Shown in pieces: positions 21,860-29,515 of a stretch of DNA of 29,515 nt. Origin of the DNA: a virus; IMG/VR virus record IMGVR_UViG_3300042696_000074, positions 1 through 29,515 of that record, one strand, 5' to 3'. The position numbers and the translations under genes were made by a program. The notes below the pieces were generated by a model. The model was not told where the DNA came from, searched no databases, and worked only from the letters and a program-made list of their open reading frames with translations. Position 1 is the stretch's first letter, and every line of letters begins with the position of its first letter.

Positions 21860-22733
21860 GTTCAAATGGAATGTGCAGCCGCTTGAGTTTATCAAAGACC
21901 TGGAAGCCGCCTATCTCAAGGTGGTGATCACAGGCACTCGTGGCAAGGCTGAACAGCGTGCAGCTCAGGCAACCAAGTGGATGCGTGACAATGCCCCCTG
22001 GACTGACAGACCTGCCTATCTGCGTAGGCGAAGAATGGTGGATGCAGACACCAAGAAGGTAAGCTATGAAAGAATTACAACACCTCATGCACGCACTGCG
22101 CTTAAAGCCTTTATCAAGCTGAGTGATGCTGATAAGGCTGAGAATGCACAGATAAAAGCTGCAAGCTCACAGGCGTACCGCAATGACAGGCTCAAGCTCA
22201 AGAACCTGAATGCAACACGCAAGGAGGCTGGCAAAAGACTTCTGAAGAAACTTCCCATTAAGGAGTCAGAGGTAGCCCAGTATGAGAAGTATTTGCGAAG
22301 CACAAGAGTGCCGCTTGTGGACATTACCTTCGCTCACAGCAACAAGAACATCCGCTATGCTATCTGGTTAGAGGTTGCGAATCAAGGACGCTTCTCCATC
22401 ATTGCTCCTGCCATCGAGTACTGGGGGAGAATCCTGATGAACGACATCAAACAGATTGCCAACCTCAAGCAGTATGGTGGTTTTACCTTTGGAGATGAAG
22501 ATAACACCTTACCCTCCACACCAGAGGTTTGGTCACCTACCAGACGCCAGCGTAGGATTGACCGCAGACCTGAGTATGAAAGACGTAAGGCGAGGGAGGC
22601 AATTGATTTTGGGCCAAGAGACAAATATGGTGAATTGCCAAGTCGAGAAAGAGAACTGGAAATTGACGCCTTTTATCGCAAGTATCCAGAACTGGAGCCG
22701 AAAGGCCCATATCGTGGTGATAGAAATAGGTAA
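21843..22733 (+). CDS. HK97 gp10-like connector protein with long charged insertion
   Basis: A 296-aa protein whose ends match the gp10/minor tail family: TKWMRDNAPWTDRPAYLR (44-61) and YAIWLEVANQGRFSIIAPAIEYWGRILMNDI (172-202). The usual members are 120-160 residues long. Here a highly charged helix-rich stretch (62-160, with repeated Lys/Arg/Glu) is inserted between the halves, and a basic C-terminal tail of about 80 residues (RRQRRIDRRPEYERRKARE onward) is added. It overlaps the glycosyltransferase by 17 bases. It probably helps join the head and the tail; the extra segments are of unknown purpose. Confidence 0.75.
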   Translation: MAYQSEFKWNVQPLEFIKDLEAAYLKVVITGTRGKAEQRAAQATKWMRDNAPWTDRPAYLRRRRMVDADTKKVSYERITTPHARTALKAFIKLSDADKAENAQIKAASSQAYRNDRLKLKNLNATRKEAGKRLLKKLPIKESEVAQYEKYLRSTRVPLVDITFAHSNKNIRYAIWLEVANQGRFSIIAPAIEYWGRILMNDIKQIANLKQYGGFTFGDEDNTLPSTPEVWSPTRRQRRIDRRPEYERRKAREAIDFGPRDKYGELPSRERELEIDAFYRKYPELEPKGPYRGDRNR

Positions 22734-22752
22734 TTAACAGGAGGAGAAGATT

Positions 22753-23310
22753 ATGCCGTTTGACCAGGGTGCGCCTCAGTTTGGGGTGAATGATGCCAAG
22801 ATTGCCACATGGAATACAACCGATAGCTATGGGACACTGACCGATGTGATGGGTATCCAGATGGCGCAGGTGACCATCCAGATTATCAGTGCCATTGCCA
22901 ACGGGGATGACCGCATTGTGGCTGCTGCCAGCCGCCTGACAGGGGCGCAGTTGCAGATGCGCTTTGTGGGACTCAACCCCACCAGCATGTCTGTCTTGAC
23001 AGGGGTGGACACCGATGAAATCAGCAGCGTCATCAACCAGCAGTTTGCAGGGGGAGAGCGAATGCCCTACTTTGGGGCTATCGTCAAGGCACTGAGTGAG
23101 GAAATCGGGGACACCTGGATTTTCTTGCCCAAGTGCAAGATTATGTCTGACTTCGTTCTCTTCCAGGGAGAGTTCGGCGCATTCTCCACACCTGAGGTGA
23201 CGGTGCAGTGTGTGCCGGATGAAACCTGGGGTCTGGCGAACTTCATCACCCACCCCACCGATGTTCCGATCAGTGTGATTCCACCTGCCAACATTGCGGA
23301 GATTGTCTAA
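22753..23310 (+). CDS. major tail tube protein
   Basis: A 185-aa beta-rich protein with AGGAGG 8 bases before the ATG, the third very strong ribosome site of the operon. It has strands such as GIQMAQVTIQIISAIANGDDR, LQMRFVGLNP and CKIMSDFVLFQGEFGAFSTPEVTVQCVPD, the alternating pattern of tail tube proteins. The position just before the two chaperone frames and the tape measure gene is diagnostic. It stacks as hexameric rings to form the tail shaft. The stop overlaps the next start (TAATG). Confidence 0.85.
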   Translation: MPFDQGAPQFGVNDAKIATWNTTDSYGTLTDVMGIQMAQVTIQIISAIANGDDRIVAAASRLTGAQLQMRFVGLNPTSMSVLTGVDTDEISSVINQQFAGGERMPYFGAIVKALSEEIGDTWIFLPKCKIMSDFVLFQGEFGAFSTPEVTVQCVPDETWGLANFITHPTDVPISVIPPANIAEIV

Positions 23311-23777
23311 TGGCGAAGAAAGCAGCGAAACCCAAGATTGTACCTGTGGAACAACAACTCTCTGATATGCACAGTCGTGGCATTGAACAGACCATGCCAG
23401 GGACAAACCGCACCATTCGCATCCGTCACCTGGATGCGGTACACATGCTGCGTGAAGGGAAGATGCCCGACATTCTCACTCCGCTGGTCATCAAGTCCGT
23501 CTACCAAGATGTGTCAGACCGAGAGTTGCGAGAGTTTCTGGGAGCGCACAAGGGGAGTGCAGATGATGCCCTCTCCTTTGCTGAGACTGTGGACTATGTG
23601 GTGAGCAAGTCCATTGCCGATGGCACAAAGCTGGACTCGTTGACCATGAACGAGAAGCGTTGGATTTTCAGGCTGGCGATGGGGCCAGCCGAACTCCTGC
23701 TCAACTTTCGTGACGACGAAGACGCTGATGTGGAATCTGTGGACGAAGGCGACGAAGTACAGCCAGCTACCGAGTGA
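23310..23777 (+). CDS. tail assembly chaperone, first frame (gpG-like)
   Basis: A 155-aa protein in the gpG position between tail tube and tape measure. It has a basic start (MAKKAAKPKIVPVEQQL), the middle TIRIRHLDAVHMLREGKMPDILTPLVIK, and an acidic Asp/Glu tail (residues 135-155). Such chaperones coat the tape measure protein during tail building. The C-terminal part overlaps the second chaperone frame by 68 bases, the arrangement commonly linked to a programmed frameshift; see the site at 23706. Confidence 0.8.
   Translation: MAKKAAKPKIVPVEQQLSDMHSRGIEQTMPGTNRTIRIRHLDAVHMLREGKMPDILTPLVIKSVYQDVSDRELREFLGAHKGSADDALSFAETVDYVVSKSIADGTKLDSLTMNEKRWIFRLAMGPAELLLNFRDDEDADVESVDEGDEVQPATE
23706..23709 (+). 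other. possible +1 frameshift site joining the two chaperone frames
   Basis: In the first frame, TTT at 23706-23708 is followed by C, so tRNA-Phe could re-pair one base forward with TTC. That enters the second frame just before GTG ACG ACG AAG and gives a fusion of about 252 residues. The second frame is displaced by +1 (equal to -2), unlike the common -1 case, and has no clear ribosome site of its own. The exact site is a guess. Confidence 0.35.
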
Positions 23778-24069
23778 GATTATGCAGGAGACTGATTCTC
23801 TTGCCGCCTGGATGCTGGACAGCGCAGTGACTTGGTTTGGGATTACAATCGAAAATGCACTGCAAGAGCGTGTCAAGGTTGTGGTGGGTGGTAAGGAACA
23901 ATCGAAGCCCCGCTACACTTTGACACGTTTGTTGCATCCTGTCTTCAGATTGCCCAAACCAGCACCAGACCCTGAAGATAACCCCAACCCTTGGGCAGGA
24001 TTACTCGCTTGGGCAGGAAAGCGCAACAGCGGTGTCAAACGCTACCGCTATGAGAAACCTGTAGATTAG
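23710..24069 (+). CDS. tail assembly chaperone, second frame (gpT-like)
   Basis: Up to 119 residues. The region YSQLPSEIMQETDSLAAWMLDSAV (residues 18-41) matches the conserved 'LPS.i...d....W..D.A..w' start of chaperone partners. Because YSQLPSEI lies upstream of the only ATG (23782), translation probably begins earlier, by frameshift from the first frame or from the GTG at 23710, which has no Shine-Dalgarno. If the ATG at 23782 is used, the protein has 95 residues. The end is proline-rich then basic (PKPAPDPEDNPNP, KRYRYEKPVD). The tape measure gene begins 9 bases after the stop. Confidence 0.7.
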   Translation: MTTKTLMWNLWTKATKYSQLPSEIMQETDSLAAWMLDSAVTWFGITIENALQERVKVVVGGKEQSKPRYTLTRLLHPVFRLPKPAPDPEDNPNPWAGLLAWAGKRNSGVKRYRYEKPVD

Positions 24070-24077
24070 AGGATAAG

Positions 24078-27000
24078 ATGGCAGCAACAGATGGTGAAAT
24101 CAGCGTTGGCCTTGATGCCAGTGAAGTCGAGAAGGGTGGCAAGAAGGCGGTAGCCTCTGCCAAGAAAACAGCCAAGGATATGAAGGCCGCAGGTCAGGAG
24201 GCGAGTCAAGCCTTTGATGCTGTGGGCAATTCTGTTACCCAGCTTTCTCAGAAAATAACCGCTGCCGATAGACTTGCTCTTGAATCCTCTAAACAGAAGA
24301 CTGCTCAGGTCAAAGCCGATGCCAAGGTCTTGGAAAAGGCTGCTCAACTTGAACTCGAAACCGAGCGCAAGAAGGGCCAGCTTGGTGTTGAGCGTCAGCG
24401 TGGCATCAATGTTGGTAAGCGTAAAGAGGCTCGAACCACTGAATTGACAGTCAGTGGTCGGGAGACTCGTGCCAATATCTTTGCCAGGGGTGCAGTCTCT
24501 GCCCAACAGGAGCGTGACAGACGAGAAACAAACCTCTCGATTGCTGAAGAGCGCAGGAAGACAGACGCTGAGAGAGAAGAGATTAAGAAACGTCTTGCTC
24601 TCCACAACGAAGAGTTGCGTGAGAGGCGTAACATCAACCGCCAGATAGATGCCATCACCCGACGTGGGCTAGGTGCATCCCCTGAGGTGCAAGCCAGAAT
24701 TTCTGGTGCAATCAAGGGGGATGCCGCTGCCTTGCAACACGCTGCCCTAGTCTCAGGCGGCATGACCAACACCCAGGCTTTCCACCAGATGTTGACGGGT
24801 GCAGGACTTGCACCTGAGAGTGCCTCTCACCTGTTGGGCAGGGGAAAGCAGACCCTGGAACTGGGTGGCAAGGATGTTGAGGGTGAGCGTGCCAGGAAGG
24901 AAGCTGAGAGAGAAGCCAAGGATGCTCTGAACAGGGAAGCCAAGGCCAGGGATTTAATCACCCGCAACCAAGTCGCCATGAGTCGGGCCAACATGAAGTT
25001 GGAACGAGTCAACCAGCAGGAGATGGAGAAGGAGCGCAAGCGTGCTGCTGCTGCGCTGCGTGACCTGGCGAAAGCCTACAAGGTTGAAGAGGCAGAGATT
25101 GAGAAGGATGTGAAGCAGGTTCAGGCTGTCATCAGACGGGTGATGCAGGGTGGGCCTGATGTGGTGGAGCAGGTTAAGAGCATTCTCTACGACCCCAAGG
25201 CAACCGCTGCACGTATGCAAGCTGTCAAGGGGGGCCAGAGCTATGCCGAGGTTCTGCAGTCCCAACTCCTCTCTACTTTTGGTCAGCAGGGTGCAACCTT
25301 TGCTGCAGGGGGTGGGGGTCGCAGACCCACCATCTTTGGCGGCAACCCCCCTGGAGGTGGCGGGGGTGGTGGTGTTGGCGGGATTTTGCGCCGCCTTCTG
25401 GGTGGGGGTGGGGGTGGCATTGCAGGGAGTTTGATTGGTGGGGTTGCCAGTGGTCTGGGGATTGGGCTGGGTGGCTATGCTCTAACCAATTTAGCGGGTG
25501 CTGCCATCTCAGCAGCCAAGACTGCAACCGCCTATGAACGCCAGCTTGTCGCTGCCAAGAATCTGGCGGGTGGGCAGGAAGAGCTTAACAAACTGCTGGA
25601 GGCATACAACGAAGCCTCTGGTGGGGCTGTTTCCAAAACAGATGCGCTGGCAGGAGTTACCCGCCTCTTATCCACAGGTTATGCCAAGAGTGCAAGTGAA
25701 CTGGCACGAGTGGTGCGTGCCAGTCGTGGTGCAGGAATTGCACTGGGCAGACCCCAGGAGGAAGTGATTCAGGATGTGCAGCTTGCGATTAGCAACACAT
25801 CCCAGAAACGCCTTGACCAAATCGGGTTGGGCATTGAAGAGGTGACCAAGCGCATCAAAGAGATGCGGAAGCAGAACGTGGGTTGGTCAAGAGAGACTGC
25901 CTTTGGTGAGGCGGTTCTTTCGCTGCTTGATGAGAAGTATGGCTCACTCAGTAAAACAATGGAGGGTCAGGCAACAGGGCTGGAGAAACTTGCCAAAGCC
26001 TGGGATGACCTGACCCTGGCTCAGGCCAAGAATGCCAAGGGGCCGATCAACACCTTTGCTGAAACTGCTGCCTCTGGTGTCAACTGGATGCAGAAATATT
26101 TGGAAGACCGTCAGTCAATCGGCCACAGAACCGACCAGTACGTGCTGGAAGCACTGATGGGCAAGAATGACCCTCAGTCGCTGGAGATGAAGCGCAACAT
26201 TCTCAAGAACAATCTCCAGTACTATATCCCTCCTGCCAGTGGCGAGAATTCATCCGATGTGATTGCTCCTCTGGAGCCTGACGAGAATGTTCTCAACATC
26301 AAACGAGATGCCTACAAACAGTCGGAGCAGATTGAGAAGGAGTACAACAAGGCACGACTGGCCGAGATAACGCAGTACGAAGAATCTCGTGCCAGCATGA
26401 TACGCAACTATCAAAAGTCTTTGGCAAGAGAAGAGGAAGACTTCCAACGCTCTCGTGCCAGGAGTTTGCGAGACTACGAGAAGTCGGTTGTGGACATTAT
26501 GCGGGATGCCCAGGAACGGGATGCCGATATTGTCAAAGACCGAGACAAGCGTATCTCTGAACTGGAATCAGACCTCAACGAGAACATTGAGGAGATGCGC
26601 TCCGACTCCAACAAACGCATGGCTGAGGCTGAGGAGGAATACCAGGAGCAGCGTGAAGATGCTATCAAGAACCACAATGACAGGTTGCTCAAAGCTGCCT
26701 CTCGGTTGGATGCTGCTGCCATCTACGAGGAACAGAAGCAGTGGGCTGAGGAGCAAAAGCAGTCCAAGAAGCAGAGGGAAAAACAGGTCAAGCAGGAGCA
26801 GGAAGCCTTAGAAGAACGCATTGACGATGCACGCAAGGCTGAAGCCAAGCAGGTAGAGCAAGCCAGGGAAGCCGCTGAGGAACGGCTGGAGGATGCACGC
26901 AAGGCTGATGCCAAACGTCTGGCTGACATGGCAGCAGCCAGAGCGCAGCAGCAAGCGGATGAGGATGAGGACAGGGCTATCCAGAAGGGCAGAGCAGCCC

Positions 27001-27542
27001 AAGACCATGCGGATGAACTCGAAGAACTTGACAGACAGCATGGACTGCGTCTGGCGCAAATCGAACAGGAAGCCGAAGACAACCGCAAGGCTTTGGAGGA
27101 TGCACTGGCAGCAGACCTGGCGGCTGTGGGCGTCTACATTGAGGGCTACCAGGAGAAGTTGGAAGCACGAGACAAGGTGGTAATTGACTGGGTCAATGAC
27201 TTTGTGGACAAGCTCGAAGAGAAACTCGCCAACGAGAATGCTGACCGAGAACGCAGCACCTATGACCCTAAGTCCACCATCAAGCCACGCCTCTCCTATG
27301 GGGCTGGAGGGCCAGTTCGCACCTCTGGGCCAGCCATCCTGCATGCGGGTGAGTTTGTTCTCTCCAGGGATATGCTGGCGGCTGGCTACTCGCCTGTTCA
27401 TAGCACTGCCTGGAACAGCAGCAACAGCAAGGAAATCAACATCCATGAGGGAGCGATTCAGGTGCATGTTGCCTACGGTATGGAGGAGATGGTGGGCAAC
27501 ATTCTGGAGCGACAACTCACAGAGATTTTGGAGGCAGCATGA
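24078..27542 (+). CDS. tape measure protein
   Basis: The longest gene (1154 aa), in the normal place and with GAGGATAAG before the ATG. Residues 1-400 are mostly charged coiled coil with long Lys/Glu/Arg heptads. Residues about 408-480 are Gly-rich (GGGGGGGVGG, LLGGGGGG) and lead into a hydrophobic stretch (IGGVASGLGIGLGGYALTNLAG) that may insert in the host membrane. Residues about 500-690 form the compact conserved middle (SGGAVSKTDALAGVTRLLS, ESVLSLLDEKYGSLSKTM-like). Residues about 730-1090 are again long coiled coil with the repeat EER..DARKA.AK. The end has GGPVRTSGPAILHAGEFVLSRDM, a common TMP ending. At about 0.15 nm per residue it predicts a tail near 170 nm. Confidence 0.9.
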   Translation: MAATDGEISVGLDASEVEKGGKKAVASAKKTAKDMKAAGQEASQAFDAVGNSVTQLSQKITAADRLALESSKQKTAQVKADAKVLEKAAQLELETERKKGQLGVERQRGINVGKRKEARTTELTVSGRETRANIFARGAVSAQQERDRRETNLSIAEERRKTDAEREEIKKRLALHNEELRERRNINRQIDAITRRGLGASPEVQARISGAIKGDAAALQHAALVSGGMTNTQAFHQMLTGAGLAPESASHLLGRGKQTLELGGKDVEGERARKEAEREAKDALNREAKARDLITRNQVAMSRANMKLERVNQQEMEKERKRAAAALRDLAKAYKVEEAEIEKDVKQVQAVIRRVMQGGPDVVEQVKSILYDPKATAARMQAVKGGQSYAEVLQSQLLSTFGQQGATFAAGGGGRRPTIFGGNPPGGGGGGGVGGILRRLLGGGGGGIAGSLIGGVASGLGIGLGGYALTNLAGAAISAAKTATAYERQLVAAKNLAGGQEELNKLLEAYNEASGGAVSKTDALAGVTRLLSTGYAKSASELARVVRASRGAGIALGRPQEEVIQDVQLAISNTSQKRLDQIGLGIEEVTKRIKEMRKQNVGWSRETAFGEAVLSLLDEKYGSLSKTMEGQATGLEKLAKAWDDLTLAQAKNAKGPINTFAETAASGVNWMQKYLEDRQSIGHRTDQYVLEALMGKNDPQSLEMKRNILKNNLQYYIPPASGENSSDVIAPLEPDENVLNIKRDAYKQSEQIEKEYNKARLAEITQYEESRASMIRNYQKSLAREEEDFQRSRARSLRDYEKSVVDIMRDAQERDADIVKDRDKRISELESDLNENIEEMRSDSNKRMAEAEEEYQEQREDAIKNHNDRLLKAASRLDAAAIYEEQKQWAEEQKQSKKQREKQVKQEQEALEERIDDARKAEAKQVEQAREAAEERLEDARKADAKRLADMAAARAQQQADEDEDRAIQKGRAAQDHADELEELDRQHGLRLAQIEQEAEDNRKALEDALAADLAAVGVYIEGYQEKLEARDKVVIDWVNDFVDKLEEKLANENADRERSTYDPKSTIKPRLSYGAGGPVRTSGPAILHAGEFVLSRDMLAAGYSPVHSTAWNSSNSKEINIHEGAIQVHVAYGMEEMVGNILERQLTEILEAA
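25400..25418 (+). repeat. G-rich tract encoding the glycine linker of the tape measure protein
   Basis: GGGTGGGGGTGGGGGTGG on the plus strand, with another G-rich stretch at about 25310-25380 and GGG at 25425. The sequence could form a G-quadruplex in the coding strand or mRNA. It encodes LLGGGGGG. Confidence 0.5.
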
Positions 27543-27919
27543 AATACTACGTAGGGATGGGACACAATGTCCCCCTGCTTGGACTCTACCCCTTGGTGCA
27601 GCAGCCCAAAGCGGTGGGCTACAGATATGCCAGACGCAACTATGCTGCCAGCGGTGCTGTGATTGATGAGTTGCCCTATGTGGAGTTTGAGTTTGAGATG
27701 CTGGAGGACAAGGAGATTTACCAGGCACTGCTTGCCCAGTTTGGACTCAACATAGATTCCACCTACCCTGTCAGCGTCTACATCGAAGATGAATTCTACG
27801 ACCCTGTCCTTCGCAACGGCACAGCGGTTCGCCCCCTGATTGGCGAGAGTGGGGGGCGTGATGACGGCTTTCTGAAAGGCTTTGTCATTCTGGTGCGAGA
27901 TTTGAGGGAGCAGGAATGA
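27539..27919 (+). CDS. small minor tail protein, 126 aa
   Basis: A 126-aa beta-rich protein that overlaps the tape measure stop (ATGA), begins MKYYVGMGHNVPLLGLYPLV, and contains YVEFEFEMLEDKEIYQALL and PVSVYIEDEFYDPVLRNGTAV. It lies between tape measure and the next large tail gene, where distal tail components are coded, and is small for a full distal tail hub. No family is recognised. Its stop overlaps the following ATG, so all three tail genes are coupled. Confidence 0.65.
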   Translation: MKYYVGMGHNVPLLGLYPLVQQPKAVGYRYARRNYAASGAVIDELPYVEFEFEMLEDKEIYQALLAQFGLNIDSTYPVSVYIEDEFYDPVLRNGTAVRPLIGESGGRDDGFLKGFVILVRDLREQE

Positions 27920-29515
27920 GCGTCGTGATTCGTCCTAGATTATTTCTCCTGGAACCTCAGATTGTCTTCTCTGCCCAGGTAACCCTGCTGAGTGCTGCCG
28001 ACTACCCTGTTGAGTTTGTGGCCTACCACAATGTGACAGCGGGTGACTACACGGCCATCCGTCCTGGCATGACCCTGGTTCTTGGCACAACGCCAGGGGC
28101 TTCAGACCTGGGCAGACAGATGGTGACAGAGGCGGCGAGTGCGATTGCCATCCCTGTTGGCTACAGCAGTGAGGGCATCTATGATGGTGAACTGACTGTG
28201 GTCAACGACACCTACATCACTGTCTGGGCAGACCACAGGCTGTGGGCCAAGATGAGTTTTATTGACACAGCAGGGGGCATTTTCAAGTCCACCAACCTGG
28301 ATGTGGAGTGGCGAACCACAACTCCACCCCCTGTTGCCAACTGTGGAGGTGGCTTTGCTGGCACTGTCAGTGAGGGGGATGGACACCTGACAGTGCAGGT
28401 CTTTGGCGATGGCAGCTTTGCGGTGGCTGAGGGGGCAACGCTGGTCAGTTACTTCTGGGAAATTGGCGACGGTGAGTTTGTGGGTGCTGACACAGAAGCC
28501 ACCATCAACCCCACACTCAAATTCCCACCTGGCTTCAGATATATCTACCTGACCGTTACCGATTCCAACGGGCATACGCACACAGCATCCTGTCCCATCT
28601 TTGCCGACTCACTCTTCAACACGCTCTCCTTTGCTGGTTTTGAGATGGACGACATTCGCATTGCCGACAATGGCTGCACCGTCAGTCTCAAGATAACCCA
28701 GAACGCACCTCGCACCACCTACCCTGATGGCACGCTGTGCATGGTGTGGGAGCAGGAACCAGCCACTCCTGCCAGCCGTGACCACATGCTGGTGGTGGGC
28801 TGGCTTGACCAGGAGGATGTGAGCGTTGATGCTGGCAAGTATGGGCTTGTCAAAGACACCACGATTGCTGTGCTGGATGGTGGGGCAAGGCTCAACCAAC
28901 TCCCTGGCTTCCCCCAGACAGTGGCAGATGATGCCACCAGGGACACTGAATTGCTGCCTGACATGACCTGGAACTACATGATTGACCCCACGATGGACAA
29001 GTACATCCACTACCTCTTGCAGTGGCATTCGACTGCGCTGGAAGTGCTGGACTACACCCCATCAGGAACAGGTGCAACCTACTCGTTCATCCTCAAAGGC
29101 AGCGATGGTGAGAGTCTCTTCGCTCAGGTATCGGATTGTGCCAGTGCCATGCTGCCAGGCTACATCCTGACTGCCACTCCTTTGGGGCAGTTGATGGTGG
29201 TGCGTGACCCCCAGCTTTGGGATACAGCAGACAGAACGAACACAGTTCAAACTGAAATCACAGAGGCCGACTGGACACGCATCTCCTACCAGTACCAGAG
29301 GAACCCTAAGATTCACTGGCTGAGGCGGGGTGCTGTGGGTGTGCAGACCGAACCCACCTTCAATGACGATGGCACGCTCAACCTCCCCACCTACTTCTCT
29401 ATCGCCCCTGGCAAGACACCAGGACAGGGTCTAGGCGAGTCTGAAGACACGATAGGTCTGGTAGATAGTCAAGCCACCTTAAACGCCACTACGGGCCATC
29501 AGTACGCTCGCATGA
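27916..29515 (+). CDS. large tail (hub or tip) protein with PKD-like domain, cut by window edge
   Basis: An open frame of 533 codons from ATG at 27916 to the right end, with no stop. The first 130 residues are beta-rich (VVNDTYITVWADHRLW). Residues about 141-231 look like a PKD or Ig-like domain with VSYFWEIGDGEFVGADTE, then YIYLTVTDSNGHTHT, the classic W-x-x-G-D-G...LTVTD pattern. The part after residue 240 has the long alternating strands of tail hub and tip proteins. Such domains often serve in attachment to cell-surface glycans or proteins. It overlaps the preceding stop (ATGA). The exact role (distal tail, tail-associated protein or fibre) needs the missing C-terminus. Confidence 0.75.
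   Translation, partial: MSVVIRPRLFLLEPQIVFSAQVTLLSAADYPVEFVAYHNVTAGDYTAIRPGMTLVLGTTPGASDLGRQMVTEAASAIAIPVGYSSEGIYDGELTVVNDTYITVWADHRLWAKMSFIDTAGGIFKSTNLDVEWRTTTPPPVANCGGGFAGTVSEGDGHLTVQVFGDGSFAVAEGATLVSYFWEIGDGEFVGADTEATINPTLKFPPGFRYIYLTVTDSNGHTHTASCPIFADSLFNTLSFAGFEMDDIRIADNGCTVSLKITQNAPRTTYPDGTLCMVWEQEPATPASRDHMLVVGWLDQEDVSVDAGKYGLVKDTTIAVLDGGARLNQLPGFPQTVADDATRDTELLPDMTWNYMIDPTMDKYIHYLLQWHSTALEVLDYTPSGTGATYSFILKGSDGESLFAQVSDCASAMLPGYILTATPLGQLMVVRDPQLWDTADRTNTVQTEITEADWTRISYQYQRNPKIHWLRRGAVGVQTEPTFNDDGTLNLPTYFSIAPGKTPGQGLGESEDTIGLVDSQATLNATTGHQYARM

Noticed and set aside
22537-23406. 289-residue minus-strand frame opposite gp10-like and tail tube genes
   Set aside because: It spans two real genes and their intergenic Shine-Dalgarno, has no known motif, and runs against the operon direction.
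26808-27728. 306-residue minus-strand open frame opposite the tape measure gene
   Set aside because: It is a shadow of the GC- and charge-rich coding strand. Its composition (Cys, Leu, His and Ser rich) is unnatural, it has no ribosome site, and the sense frame is well supported.
1-29515. integrase, attachment site or lysogeny repressor
   Set aside because: No tyrosine or serine recombinase motif and no recognisable repressor gene was seen in the frames inspected. This does not exclude them outside the window.

Overview
The window is an internal piece of a tailed, long-tailed (siphovirus-type) double-stranded DNA phage genome or prophage. The right three quarters read as one rightward late operon in the classic order: lysis, small and large terminase, portal, prohead protease/scaffold, decoration protein, major capsid protein, connectors, tail tube, tail assembly chaperones, tape measure, distal tail. 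Both ends are open: a leftward gene runs off base 1 and a rightward tail gene runs off base 29515. No integrase, repressor, tRNA or CRISPR array is visible. Shine-Dalgarno sites are plentiful, so the host is a bacterium. The lysin glycosidase domain resembles proteins I associate with Chloroflexota and their phages, but that is memory and the host is unproven.

Region 1 (1-4303) is a leftward early-type cluster of 13 small genes. Most start codons overlap the previous stop (ATGA or GTGA), so they are probably translationally coupled. Recognisable members are an LPD29-like protein cut by the window edge, a possible zinc-binding mini-protein and a 240-aa helix-hairpin-helix (DNA glycosylase)-like phage protein. 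A textbook intrinsic terminator follows the first gene of the cluster, and a 13-base leader sequence is reused before at least two genes, with a variant before a third.

Region 2 (4304-5812) is about 1.5 kb of very AT-rich DNA with no convincing gene. It contains perfect inverted repeats, a tandem array of three 54-bp units, two GC-rich hairpins, and an abrupt change in strand composition: C over G on the left, G over C on the right. Because the flanking genes on both sides point left, gene direction does not explain the switch. A replication origin is the best explanation.

Region 3 (5813-7058) holds two leftward genes, a Cas4/RecB-like PD-(D/E)XK nuclease and a small basic NUMOD3-like protein, driven by a good promoter just left of 7060. 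A 12-bp motif from the 54-bp repeats recurs there, at the boundary with the late operon.

Region 4 (7084-10899) is the lysis block. It starts unusually, with a membrane-anchored CHAT/caspase-like protein coupled to a second membrane protein, then a holin and a 754-aa lysin with three predicted catalytic domains (glycoside hydrolase, M23 peptidase, SLT transglycosylase).

Region 5 (10902-29515) is packaging, head and tail. Two non-standard enzymes sit inside it: a GH39-like glycoside hydrolase between the portal and the prohead protease, and a GT4 glycosyltransferase between connector and tail genes. The strongest ribosome binding sites precede the proteins needed in many copies: decoration, major capsid and tail tube.
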